Source: DATJIG01 sp050260515
GTDB lineage: Bacteria > Pseudomonadota > Alphaproteobacteria > SMXQ01
DNA length: 64,000 nt
NCBI GenBank assembly: GCA_050260515.1
Contig: JBLNCI010000026.1
Location: 1 to 64,000, forward strand
Direction of reading: 5' to 3'
Under the pieces are notes generated by a model that had not been told where the DNA came from, did not search any database, and worked only from the letters and a program-made list of their open reading frames with translations. Shown here piece by piece: positions 1-8,232 of this stretch (its first letter is position 1; each line of letters starts with the position of its first letter). The position numbers were made by a program, and so were the translations under genes.

Positions 1-203
1 TTTTTCTCAGGTACCGATAACAACAGCGTCGCGATCCGCGACAGAGAGAAGCAATCGGTAGGACAGAGCTACGCTTTAAACGCAGCGTGATGGCACCTGC
101 TGACCTCCCTGGGAAGGTAAAAGCCGGGTTTCGCTGACCCGGCGACGACGACGTGTGTCCGCGCTGAGGTAGCCCCAGAGCGCGAACCCACCGGCCCCTC
201 ACC
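1..203. other. Gene-free leader with serial small hairpins, possible structured RNA
   Basis: No convincing protein-coding gene is seen. Several short inverted repeats follow one another: about 29-43 (GTCGCG/CGCGAC), about 69-88 (ACGCT/AGCGT) and 131-152 (GCCGGGT/ACCCGGC). A strong terminator-like hairpin follows directly. This could be the 3' part of a small structured RNA on the plus strand whose beginning lies outside the window. I could not match it to 6S, tmRNA, SRP or RNase P RNA, so the identity is open. Confidence 0.3.
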
Positions 204-234
204 AGCCCTCCCGCCCAAGAAAGGCGGGAGGGCT
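204..234 (+). terminator. Strong hairpin terminator before LysR gene
   Basis: A 12-bp perfect stem (AGCCCTCCCGCC with GGCGGGAGGGCT) and an eight-base loop are followed by only a weak T-rich tail. It lies beyond the stop codon of the minus-strand LysR gene at 280 and may end transcripts from both sides. Confidence 0.6.
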
Positions 235-279
235 TCGGTGTTTATAGAGAGACCTTGGAAAGGACGACCGGTGCCGCAG

Positions 280-1206
280 CTACGCGACCGCGCGCCACGC
301 CCAGTGACCGGCGGCGAGGCCCGCGGCGACGACGTCGCGCATGATCTGGCGCACCGCGAGCGCGCCCTTCGACGACGGCCGCTTGGCGGAGTAGGCGAGG
401 TACATCTTGCGCGCGAGCTGCGGCTGATTGATGGCGCGGGCGATGAGACGGCCTTCCTCGATCTCGTGGAACACCGCGCCCATCGGCAGCACGGTGTAAC
501 CGAGCCCGCGCTCGACCAGCTCCTTCGAGGCGTGGACGGAGTCGATCTCCATCACCAGGTTGAGCTCGATCCCGCGCTTGTCGGCCGCCTCGTCGACGAT
601 CTGGCGCAGGCCGTGGCGCGTCGTCGGCAGCACCAGCGGCAGCTTGGCCACGTCGGCGAACGGCACGGTCTTTTTGAGGCGTTTCTCGTCCTTCGCCGAC
701 GCGATCAGCAGCAGGTCCTCGGCGAGCAGCGGCTCGCAGACGAGACCGCGCGCGACGTCGGCATTATAGGAGAACGCCATGTCGAGGCGGTCGTTTTCGA
801 CCCACTCCATCAGCGTCTCGCTCATGCCCTCGACCAGCGACAGCGAGACCTTCGGGAACTCCTCGCGGCAGCGCGACACCAGCGACGCGGCGAGCATCAT
901 GTTGACCGTCGGCGTCACGCCGACGGCGACCTTGCCGCGCGGCGGACCGGCGAAGTCCACGAGCGCCAGCTTGGCGCGCTCGACCTGGCGCAGAACGGTC
1001 TGGGCATGCTCGCGCAGGATGAGACCGGCTTCGGTCGGCGTCACGCCGCGCGAGTGGCGGTTGAGCAGCGGCACGCCGAGCTCGTCCTCGAGCTTGCGGA
1101 TCTGCAGTCCGAGCGCCGGCTGGGCGATGTGCAGATTGGCGGCCGCCTTCGAGAAGCTCTTGAGCTCGAGGATGCGCAGGAAGTAGTGGAGCTGTCGTAA
1201 CGTCAT
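280..1206 (-). CDS. LysR-family transcriptional regulator
   Basis: 308-residue LysR-type regulator. Residues 1-60 hold the winged helix-turn-helix (MTLRQLHYFL start, then SFSKAAANLHIAQPALGLQI), and the rest is the periplasmic-binding-protein-like effector domain with the usual PRGKVAVGVTPT entry strand. The ATG at 1206 was chosen because LysR proteins begin right before the LRQL segment; the longer upstream extension is low-complexity and arginine-rich. It is divergent from the enolase-superfamily/cyclodeaminase/TctC operon starting at 1377, so it most likely controls that operon from the 170-bp intergenic region in response to a pathway metabolite. The effector is unknown. Confidence 0.93.
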   Translation of the reverse strand: MTLRQLHYFLRILELKSFSKAAANLHIAQPALGLQIRKLEDELGVPLLNRHSRGVTPTEAGLILREHAQTVLRQVERAKLALVDFAGPPRGKVAVGVTPTVNMMLAASLVSRCREEFPKVSLSLVEGMSETLMEWVENDRLDMAFSYNADVARGLVCEPLLAEDLLLIASAKDEKRLKKTVPFADVAKLPLVLPTTRHGLRQIVDEAADKRGIELNLVMEIDSVHASKELVERGLGYTVLPMGAVFHEIEEGRLIARAINQPQLARKMYLAYSAKRPSSKGALAVRQIMRDVVAAGLAAGHWAWRAVA

Positions 1207-1376
1207 GATCTGGATGGTAGCCGATCCATAACGTTTTCGTCTAGCCGTGGGCGGCCGGCGCGGCGCCGTTGTGCCTCTACCGCCGAGCCCCCATAATCCG
1301 CGAAAGGCGCGGGAGACGGCGCCGTTCCGCGACCGTCCGCGGTGATACAAACCGCCTTCACACAGGGAGAGTGCAG

Positions 1377-2474
1377 ATGGCTCGCATCGTCGCCGTCGAG
1401 ATCATGTCCTGCGTCATGCCGAAGGAGGATCCGAAGTGGGCCTTCGCGCTGGCGGCGAATCCGCTGTCGCAGGGCTGGATCCTCGGCCTGCGCACGGAGG
1501 ACGGCACGACCGGCTACGGCTATGCCTCGGCGACGCCGCACATGGGCGCGACCTACGAGGGCCTCAAGACGTCGCTCGAGACGTTCAAGCCGATTCTCGA
1601 GAAGCGCGATCCGTTCGATCTCGAGCCGATCCTGATGGCGCTCGATCGCAAGGTGCGCGGCTCGTTCCAGCCCAAGGCCGCCGTCGACTGCGCGCTCCAC
1701 GACCTGCAGGCGAAGCTGCTCGGGCTTCCGCTCAACAAGCTGCTCGGCGGCACGGTGCGCGAGGAGGTGCCGATCCTGCGCATCCTCGCCCTCAAGAAGC
1801 CGAACGAGATGGCGGCCAATGCGCTGAAGCTCGTCAAGCAGGGCTACAACTATCTCAAGATCAAGGTGCACGGCGACGTCGAGGAAGACGTCGCCTGCGT
1901 GAAGGCGATCCGCAAGGCAGTCGGCCCGTCGGTGCATCTCACCATCGACGCCAACCAGTCGTACACGCCGAAGAACGCGATCCGCGCGCTGAACATCATG
2001 GCCGAGTACAACGTCGAGCTCGCCGAGCAGCCGGTGCGCATAGACGACCTGCGCGGTCTCAAGCTGGTGACGGATTCGGTGCCGATCACCGTCGAGGCCG
2101 ACGAGAGCGCGAACTCGCTCGAGGAGGTCGTGCGGCTGGTCAACGAGCGCATCGTCGACGCGGTGAGCCTGAAGATCCCGAAGCTCGGCGGACTGCGCAA
2201 CACCATCGCCGCGGCGCGCATCTGCGAGGCCGGCGCGATCAAGTACCGTCTCGGCGCTGCGGTAGGATCGCGGCTGCTGTCGGCGCACGCGATGCATCTC
2301 GCCTGTGCGCTGCCCGGCGTCGATTACGCGTGCGAGCTCGGTGAGTTCGCGCGGCTTCTCGATGATCCATTCGAGGGCATCGAGATCGAGAAGGGGACGC
2401 TCAAGCTGCCGAAGGGCGTCGGCTCCGGCGTGCGTCCGGTGAAGAAGGGCAAGGCGAAGATCGCGGCGGAGTAG
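1377..2474 (+). CDS. Enolase-superfamily enzyme, muconate lactonizing/dipeptide epimerase subgroup
   Basis: 365-residue mandelate racemase/muconate lactonizing enzyme family protein. Catalytic and metal residues are in place: the KxK motif at Lys161 and Lys163, metal ligands Asp191 (TIDANQ), Glu217 (LAEQPV) and Asp242 (VEADES), and the second lysine Lys266 (SLKIPKLGG). Lysines on both faces of the barrel are typical of the MLE subgroup (cycloisomerases, dipeptide epimerases, N-succinylamino acid racemases), which abstract a proton alpha to a carboxylate. The ATG at 1377 follows an AGGGAGAG ribosome site. First gene of an operon with a mu-crystallin-family protein and a TctC protein. The substrate cannot be read from sequence; racemization of an amino-acid derivative would fit the next gene. 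Confidence 0.88.
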   Translation: MARIVAVEIMSCVMPKEDPKWAFALAANPLSQGWILGLRTEDGTTGYGYASATPHMGATYEGLKTSLETFKPILEKRDPFDLEPILMALDRKVRGSFQPKAAVDCALHDLQAKLLGLPLNKLLGGTVREEVPILRILALKKPNEMAANALKLVKQGYNYLKIKVHGDVEEDVACVKAIRKAVGPSVHLTIDANQSYTPKNAIRALNIMAEYNVELAEQPVRIDDLRGLKLVTDSVPITVEADESANSLEEVVRLVNERIVDAVSLKIPKLGGLRNTIAAARICEAGAIKYRLGAAVGSRLLSAHAMHLACALPGVDYACELGEFARLLDDPFEGIEIEKGTLKLPKGVGSGVRPVKKGKAKIAAE

Positions 2475-2523
2475 CCCCTCGATCCGGTCGGAAGACGAGT
2501 CGATAATTGGTGGAGAGCGTGCA

Positions 2524-3603
2524 GTGCTGTTGGTGACCAACGAGGAGATCGAGACCCTGCTGTCGATGCCGGAGTGCATCGCCCGGCTCGAGGAGGCGTA
2601 CCGCGACTTCGGCAACCAGGACGCCGTCGACATCCCGCGCCAGGACATGCTGGTGCCGAACAAGCGCGAGGGCGCGGTCCATGCCTTCAAGACCATGTCG
2701 GGAAGCTGGCCGCGCGCCGGCGTCGCGGCGCTGCGGCTCAACTCGGACGTCGTCAACTGGCCGGTGCACAACGGCTCGCCGCGCCGCGTGAAGATGCCGC
2801 TGTCGGAGCCGGGCGGTCGCTACAACGGCTCGGTGCTGCTGTTCTCGACCGACACCGGGCAACTGCTCTGCATGTTCAACGACGGCGTGGTGCAGAAGAC
2901 CCGCGTCGGCGGATCGAGTGGCGTGGCCGCGAAGTACCTCGCGCGCAAGAACGCCAAGGTGCTGGGTCTGCTCGGCACCGGCTGGCAGGCGGAGGCGCAC
3001 CTCGAGGCGATGTGCGCGGTGCGCGACTTCGACCTCGTGAAGGTCTACAGCCCGACGGCAGCGAACCGTCAGAATTTCGTCGAGCGTTTCCGCAAGAAGC
3101 TCAACGTCAACATCCAGGCGGTGAACTCCGACAGCGACGCCGCCGACGGCGCCGACATCATCGTGTCGGCGACCAATTCGATGACGCCGACGATCCGCCC
3201 CGAATGGATCCGGCCCGGCATGCACATCACCAGCGTGCGCGGCAGCGAGATCCCGCTCCACGTGCTGAAGAAGGTCGACCGCCTGGTGCTCAACACCGCC
3301 GAGCCGGTCGCGGCGTATCCGGCGCGCGGCTGGCCGTCGCAGGTGCCGGAGTTCACCAACGGGGACTACAGCCGGCCCGACATCGGCGTGTTCGACCTGT
3401 CGACCACGCCCGAGCTCAAGGACGTCGTGGCCGGCAAGGCGCCCGGCCGCGTCTCCGACTCCGAGGTGACGTGCTTCCACAACTACAAGGGCCTCGGGTT
3501 GCAGTTCGCGGCGCTCGGCAGCATCGTCTACGAGCAGGCGAAGAGCCGGAAGCTCGGCCTCGCGATCGAGGACCGCTACTTCACCCAGTCGGTCCACCCG
3601 TAA
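2524..3603 (+). CDS. Ornithine cyclodeaminase/mu-crystallin family protein
   Basis: 359 residues, GTG start. The family binds NAD(P) and acts on amino or imino acids (ornithine cyclodeaminase, ketimine reductase, alanine dehydrogenase, lysine cyclodeaminase). A Rossmann segment lies near residues 150-160 (VLGLLGTGWQAEAHL), and GADIIVSATNS plus the C-terminal NYKGLGLQFAALG segment are family hallmarks. It starts 49 bp after the enolase-superfamily gene and ends 33 bp before a TctC gene, so these three genes form one operon. It is one of three paralogues in the window (others at 19995 and 60233). The exact reaction is not assignable; true ornithine cyclodeaminase is only one option. Confidence 0.88.
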   Translation: MLLVTNEEIETLLSMPECIARLEEAYRDFGNQDAVDIPRQDMLVPNKREGAVHAFKTMSGSWPRAGVAALRLNSDVVNWPVHNGSPRRVKMPLSEPGGRYNGSVLLFSTDTGQLLCMFNDGVVQKTRVGGSSGVAAKYLARKNAKVLGLLGTGWQAEAHLEAMCAVRDFDLVKVYSPTAANRQNFVERFRKKLNVNIQAVNSDSDAADGADIIVSATNSMTPTIRPEWIRPGMHITSVRGSEIPLHVLKKVDRLVLNTAEPVAAYPARGWPSQVPEFTNGDYSRPDIGVFDLSTTPELKDVVAGKAPGRVSDSEVTCFHNYKGLGLQFAALGSIVYEQAKSRKLGLAIEDRYFTQSVHP

Positions 3604-3636
3604 GCGCCCGCTACAACAGAGTCAGGGAGAACAGGG

Positions 3637-4671
3637 ATGCGCGCACGTCTGTTGTCGATGGTCGCCGCCGCCGCGCTCGCGGCGATGGCGCCGAACGCCG
3701 CCCGCGCCGATGCGGCCGCGGATTTCTACAAGGGCAAGACGGTCCATTTCCTGGTCGGCACCAGCACCGGCGGCGGGTTCGACACCTACGCGCGGCTGCT
3801 CGCGCCCTACATGGCGAAGAAGCTCGGCGCGACCGTGCTGGTGGAGAACAAGCCGGGCGGCAGCCACATGGTGGCGATGAACGCGGTGTGGAACGCGACA
3901 CCCGACGGCCTCACCATCGACATCGCGCCGGGCGAGGGTGCCGTGCTCGGCAAGCTGCTGGGTGAGCCGGGCATCCGCTTCGACCTCACCAAGTTCCCGA
4001 TCGTCGCGCGGGTCAACAGCTCGCCGCGCGTCCTGATCATCAACCCGAAGCTGCCGTACCGGTCGCTCGAGGACATCCTCAAGGCCGACAAGCAGGTCGT
4101 GCTGAGCTTCTCGGGCAAGACCGACGGCGCGTCGGACACCGCGACGGTGTTCTGTCACGCCGTCCACATGAAGTGCAAATCGCTGATCGGCTATCCGTCG
4201 TCGAAGGAGTTCACGCTGGCGGCGATGCGCGGCGAGAGCGACGGCACGGTGCTCGCGGACGACTCGGCGGCGCGGTTCTCGGAGAACGATCAGCTCCGGC
4301 CGATCGTCGTCATGGGCCGCGACCGCTCGCAGATGCTGCCCAACGTGCCGACGGTGTTCGAGGCGATGAAGGTCGACGACGAGGGCGCGTGGTGGCTCGA
4401 CTTCCGCGACGATGTGCGCAAGCTCGGGCGGCTGCTGGTCACGACGCCGAACACGCCCGCCGACCGTCTCGCGTACCTGCGTCGCGTGGTGAAGGAGATC
4501 GAGACCGATCCGCAGGTGATGAAGGATTTCGAGGCCAAGGGCAACGCGCTGACCTATGGCGAGCCCGACGAGATGGCGGCGATCATCGCGCGGCTCCTCG
4601 GCGGCAGCATCAGCCCCGAGCGCCTCAAGGAGATCGACTACGTGATCACCCAGAAGTACTACGGCGGGTGA
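3637..4671 (+). CDS. TctC/Bug-family periplasmic substrate-binding protein
   Basis: 344 residues with a signal peptide (hydrophobic to about residue 23, cleavage after NAARA) and the mature start AAADFYKGKTVHFLVG. The STGGGFDTYARLLAPYMAKK segment is the Bug-family substrate loop, which binds the carboxylate of dicarboxylates, nicotinate or aromatic acids. Last gene of the operon headed by the enolase-superfamily enzyme, so it probably delivers that pathway's substrate or senses it. No TctA/TctB membrane subunits are encoded nearby. It contains Cys residues near the middle (FCHAVHMKC) that the other paralogues lack. It converges with the next TctC gene, 9 bp apart. Confidence 0.9.
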   Translation: MRARLLSMVAAAALAAMAPNAARADAAADFYKGKTVHFLVGTSTGGGFDTYARLLAPYMAKKLGATVLVENKPGGSHMVAMNAVWNATPDGLTIDIAPGEGAVLGKLLGEPGIRFDLTKFPIVARVNSSPRVLIINPKLPYRSLEDILKADKQVVLSFSGKTDGASDTATVFCHAVHMKCKSLIGYPSSKEFTLAAMRGESDGTVLADDSAARFSENDQLRPIVVMGRDRSQMLPNVPTVFEAMKVDDEGAWWLDFRDDVRKLGRLLVTTPNTPADRLAYLRRVVKEIETDPQVMKDFEAKGNALTYGEPDEMAAIIARLLGGSISPERLKEIDYVITQKYYGG

Positions 4672-4680
4672 GGGCGGAGA

Positions 4681-5715
4681 TTACTTCGCGAGGTCCCTGA
4701 GCTTCGCGACGACGTCGGGCGGGGTCGCGTAGACGCGCTCGAGAAGCTGCGCGATCGCCTCGCCGCCGACCGGATCGATCTCGACCTTCTGCGACTTGGC
4801 GTCGGCCAGGAATGTCTCGTCCTTCATCGTCGCGTCGAACGCGTCGCGGAACGCCTTGACGCGGTCGGCCGGCACCTTGGGCGGGAACAGGAACGGGCGT
4901 CCCATCACCTGCTCGGTGAACGCGATCTGGAACATCTGCTTGGCCTCGGGCGTGGTCATCGCCTCGATCGCGGTCGGCGCGTCCGGGTACGACGGATCGC
5001 GCGTCATCCCCATCTGCATGATGACGCGCGCGGTGCCCGCCTTGAGCCATGGCTCGTAGCGGGCACGCAACGCCGCCGACGATCCGCCGGACACGTAGCC
5101 GTCGACCTCGCCGCGCTCGACGGCGAGGAGGCCGGTCTGCGAGCCCTCATAGCCTTCGATGACCTTGAACTTCGCGCCATAGAGCGCGTTGAGCATGCGC
5201 GGGTAGACCGAGGTCGGCGCGTTGCGGGCCGTCGACGCGACGGTGAGTTCGACCGACCTGAGGTCCTCGACTGTTTTCACCGGCTTGCGCGCCGAGATCA
5301 CCATGATGCCGATTTCCTGCTGCGGCGTGCCGATCCACTCGAACTCGCGGGCGTTGTACTGCACGGATTTGTTGTCGGGATCGTACAGCCGCACCAGCGC
5401 CGCGTTGCGTTGCAGCCCGCCCATCATGCTGCCGTCGCGCGGCGCGATCGAGTAGAGGAAGTTCGCGGCCTTGATGCCCTCGGCGCCGACCATGTTTTTC
5501 ACCGTGAGGGTCGGCTCGCCGGGGATGTGGCGCGGCATGTGCTTGGCGAGCAACCGCGCGTACTGATCGTAGCCGCCGCCGGCGGACCCCGAGATGGTGA
5601 GGTCCATGTGCCGGCCCTTGTAGAAGTCGGCGATCGGATCGGCGGAGGCGGGAAGGGCGAGCGCCGCGCCTGAGACCGCCACCGCGCACGTAAACTTGAG
5701 AACGCCGCAACGCAT
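4681..5715 (-). CDS. TctC/Bug-family periplasmic substrate-binding protein
   Basis: 344 residues; signal peptide MRCGVLKFTCAVAVSGAALA ending in ALPASA, then DPIADFYKGRHMDLTISG and the binding loop SAGGGYDQYARLLAKHMPRH. Very similar along its length to the next upstream protein (start 6775), for example in NMVGAEGIKAANFLY and GGEAIAQLLERVYATPPDV, so the pair looks like a tandem duplication. It is 22 bp downstream of that gene on the same strand. Membrane partners are missing. Ligand unknown, probably a small organic carboxylate. Confidence 0.9.
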   Translation of the reverse strand: MRCGVLKFTCAVAVSGAALALPASADPIADFYKGRHMDLTISGSAGGGYDQYARLLAKHMPRHIPGEPTLTVKNMVGAEGIKAANFLYSIAPRDGSMMGGLQRNAALVRLYDPDNKSVQYNAREFEWIGTPQQEIGIMVISARKPVKTVEDLRSVELTVASTARNAPTSVYPRMLNALYGAKFKVIEGYEGSQTGLLAVERGEVDGYVSGGSSAALRARYEPWLKAGTARVIMQMGMTRDPSYPDAPTAIEAMTTPEAKQMFQIAFTEQVMGRPFLFPPKVPADRVKAFRDAFDATMKDETFLADAKSQKVEIDPVGGEAIAQLLERVYATPPDVVAKLRDLAK

Positions 5716-5737
5716 GACGACCTCCGTGGATGGCTGG

Positions 5738-6775
5738 CTACCGGATCAGGTCCCTGAGCTTGTTCGCGAGGTCGGGCGGCGCCGAGTAGACGCGGTCGAG
5801 GAGGGCGTTGATGTCCTCGCCGCTGACCGGATCGATCTCGACCTTCTGGCTGGCGGCGTCGTCGAGGAACGCCTTGTCCTTCATCGTCGCGTCGAACGCG
5901 GCGCGCAGCGCCTTGACGCGGTCGGAAGGGACGCCGGGCGGCAGCAGGAACGGCCGGCCCATGACCTGCTCGGTGAAGGCGATCTCGAACAGCTGCTTCG
6001 AGGCCGGGTCGCTCATCATCTCGAGTGCGGTCGGCGCGTTCGGGTAGTCGGGGTCGCGGCGCATGCCCATCAACGCGACCACCTGCGCCTGGCCCGACTG
6101 GAGCATCGGCGCGATGCGGGCGCGAAACGCCGCCGAGGAGCCGCCCGAGACGTTGCCGTCGACCTCGCCGCGCTCGATGGCGATCAGCCCCGACTGCGAG
6201 CCCTCGTAACCCTCGATCACCTTGATCTTCGAGCCGTAGAGCGCGTTCAGCAGGCGCGGGTAGATCGACGTCGGCGCATTGCGCGCAGTCGAGCTGACGG
6301 TGACCTCGTGGGTCTTGAGGTCCTCGACGGATTTCACGCCGGTCTTGGTCGCCAGCACGAACAGCCCGACCTCCTGCTGCGGCGAGCCGAGCCAGTGGAA
6401 CTTGCGGGCGTCGAACTGGATGTTGCCGTTGGTGGGGTCGTAGAACTTGGCGACGCCATTGTTGCGCTGCAGCCCGCCGATCACCGAGCCGTCCTGGGCG
6501 GCGACGTTGTAGAGGAAGTTGCCCGCCTTGAGACCTTCGGCGCCGACCATGTTTTTGACCGTGATCGACGGCTCGCCGGGAATGTGGCGCGGCATGTGCT
6601 TGGCCAACAGCCGCGCGTACTGGTCGTAGCCGCCGCCGATCGACGCCGACGTGACCAGATCGACGCGCTTGCCCTTGTAGAACTGCGCGACCGCCTTGTC
6701 CGACTCGGACTGCGCGGAGGCGGCTCCGGTCGTCATCAATGTCAGCGCGACGAACGCACCCACCGTACGGATCAT
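5738..6775 (-). CDS. TctC/Bug-family periplasmic substrate-binding protein
   Basis: 345 residues. The ATG at 6775 directly follows AGGGAGGAAGT, which decides the start over a longer upstream reading. Signal peptide MIRTVGAFVALTLMTTGAASA, then SESDKAVAQFYKGKRVDL and the loop IGGGYDQYARLLAKHMPRH. Closely related to the downstream paralogue at 4681, suggesting a local duplication. It lies 135 bp downstream of the CoA-transferase gene, separated by two palindromes. Binding protein for an unidentified acid; no TctA/TctB partner is in the window. Confidence 0.9.
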   Translation of the reverse strand: MIRTVGAFVALTLMTTGAASAQSESDKAVAQFYKGKRVDLVTSASIGGGYDQYARLLAKHMPRHIPGEPSITVKNMVGAEGLKAGNFLYNVAAQDGSVIGGLQRNNGVAKFYDPTNGNIQFDARKFHWLGSPQQEVGLFVLATKTGVKSVEDLKTHEVTVSSTARNAPTSIYPRLLNALYGSKIKVIEGYEGSQSGLIAIERGEVDGNVSGGSSAAFRARIAPMLQSGQAQVVALMGMRRDPDYPNAPTALEMMSDPASKQLFEIAFTEQVMGRPFLLPPGVPSDRVKALRAAFDATMKDKAFLDDAASQKVEIDPVSGEDINALLDRVYSAPPDLANKLRDLIR

Positions 6776-6822
6776 GACTTCCTCCCTGTGGCGCCTGCTT
6801 GGACGCCTTATTGAATTGTCGT

Positions 6823-6881
6823 CATTCCCGCGCAAGCGGGAATGCAGAGAAGCCGCTCCGGACTCCCGCGTGCGCGGGAGT
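6823..6881. repeat. Two REP-like palindromes between CoA-transferase and TctC genes
   Basis: Two perfect hairpins stand side by side: CATTCCCG/CGGGAATG at 6823-6844 and ACTCCCGCG/CGCGGGAGT at 6862-6881. Their cores (CCCGC/GCGGG) are alike, as in the dispersed CATTCCCGC palindromes common in rhizobial genomes. They lie between two co-oriented genes and could attenuate transcription or protect mRNA ends. Confidence 0.7.
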
Positions 6882-6910
6882 GACGAAGGACTTCGGACGA
6901 CGCGTGCGCG

Positions 6911-8053
6911 CTACGCCTTCATCTTGAGCGAGGCGAGAACTTCATCGGTGTGCTCGCCGAGCTCCGGCGCCGCGGTCTTGACCTCGGGCGGCGTCGCCGA
7001 CATGCGGACGCCGTTGCGGACCAGTCCGACGTTGCCGACGCGCGGATGCGGGCGATCGACGCGCATCGCGAGGTGTTTCACCTGCGGGTCGTCGAACACC
7101 TCGTCGAGGGTGTTGAGCGGCGAGCAGGGCACGTCCTCGGCCTCGAGCTTGGCCAGCCACTTGGCGCGCACGTCGGTCCGGAAGACGGCGGCGAGCTCGC
7201 GGTTGAGGTCGTCGTAGTGCTTGCCGCGCGTTTCCTTGGTCGCGAAGCGCGGGTCGGTCAGCCACTCGGACTTTCCGGCGACGCGGCACAGCGCCTCCCA
7301 GAACTTGGTCGGCGACGAGAGGTGGACCACGAACGGCTTTCCGTCCCTGGCGACGAAGGCATAGACCTGCGCCTGGCGCGTGCGGGTCGCGCGGCCCGGG
7401 ATCTTTTTGGTGTCCTCGAAGAACCGCGCCGCGTTCTCGCCGCAGAACGCGATCGTGGCTTCGAGCAGCGAGGTATCGACGCGCTGGCCCTTGCCGGTGC
7501 GGCCGCGCGCGATCAGCGCCGCCATGATGCCGTTGCACGCGACCATGCCCGAGAGGTGATCGGACAGCGAGATGCCCATGGGCCGCGGATTCTCGGTGTC
7601 GGTCAGCAGGCTCAAGAGCCCGCTCATCGCCTGGCCGACGGTGTCGTAGCCGGGCCGCGACGAGTAGGGGCCGTCGGTGCCGAACCCAGTGATCGAGCAC
7701 CACACGAGCTTCGGGTTGTCCTTCGCGACCTCGTCGTAGCCGAGGCCGAGGCGCTCCATGGTGCCGGTGCGGAAATTCTCGATGACGACGTCGGCGGTGC
7801 GGATCAGCGCGCGCGCGGCCTTCAGGCCGTCGGGCGACTTGAGATCGAGGGTGACGCTTTTCTTGTTGCGGTTCACCGATCCGAACGTCGGGCTGTACTC
7901 GATGCGACCCCAGCCGCGGAACGGGTCGCCCTTGCCCGGCGCCTCGACCTTGATCACCTCGGCGCCGAAGTCGGCGAGCAGCATGCCGGCGTACGGGCCC
8001 GAGACATAGTTCGCGAACTCGACGACCCGGATTCCCTCCAGCGCACCCGACAA
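6911..8053 (-). CDS. Class III (CaiB/BaiF) acyl-CoA transferase
   Basis: 380 residues; family III CoA-transferase that moves CoA between organic acids via an aspartyl-CoA thioester. The N-terminal LEGIRVVEFANYVSGPYAGMLL and DFGAEVIKVEAPGKGDPFR segments, ENFRTGTMERLGLGYD, and the likely catalytic Asp in SLSDHLSGM are all present, followed by TGKGQRVDTSLLEA. I prefer a TTG start at 8053 because AGGAGGT precedes it at good spacing and the family begins with this segment; an ATG 22 codons upstream has no such site. Divergent from the amidohydrolase/ABC operon. It may activate the acid imported by the neighbouring TctC proteins; substrate unknown. Confidence 0.92.
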   Translation of the reverse strand: MSGALEGIRVVEFANYVSGPYAGMLLADFGAEVIKVEAPGKGDPFRGWGRIEYSPTFGSVNRNKKSVTLDLKSPDGLKAARALIRTADVVIENFRTGTMERLGLGYDEVAKDNPKLVWCSITGFGTDGPYSSRPGYDTVGQAMSGLLSLLTDTENPRPMGISLSDHLSGMVACNGIMAALIARGRTGKGQRVDTSLLEATIAFCGENAARFFEDTKKIPGRATRTRQAQVYAFVARDGKPFVVHLSSPTKFWEALCRVAGKSEWLTDPRFATKETRGKHYDDLNRELAAVFRTDVRAKWLAKLEAEDVPCSPLNTLDEVFDDPQVKHLAMRVDRPHPRVGNVGLVRNGVRMSATPPEVKTAAPELGEHTDEVLASLKMKA

Positions 8054-8130
8054 CGGAACCTCCTGAAAAAACGAAATGTTGGTCGGCACGAGAGTACCGG
8101 CGGGCGCGCGGCGCGGCAAGGCGCGGCCCG

Positions 8131-8159
8131 TTGACGAGGGCGGAAGCGGGGTCTAGTTA
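8131..8159 (+). promoter_or_regulatory. Candidate sigma-70 promoter for amidohydrolase/ABC operon
   Basis: TTGACG at 8131-8136 and TAGTTA at 8154-8159 are separated by 17 bases, in the divergent region between the CoA-transferase and amidohydrolase genes. The -35 matches consensus well, the -10 only in part. Confidence 0.4.
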
Positions 8160-8232
8160 TCATCTAAGCATTCTAATGAAAGTGCTCGCGCCCGCCGTGC
8201 GGCGAGGGCGCGCAGTGAGGGAGAGCAAGAGT

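Noticed and set aside
61..130. Resemblance to the tmRNA tag region (TACGCTTTA followed by GCAGC)
   Set aside because: The reading frame around it is too long and lacks the Ala-Asn-Asp start usual in tmRNA tags; no tRNA-like domain seen.
1203..2771. Minus-strand open frame opposite the enolase-superfamily gene
   Set aside because: Composition typical of antisense frames; the plus strand carries all catalytic residues of the family.
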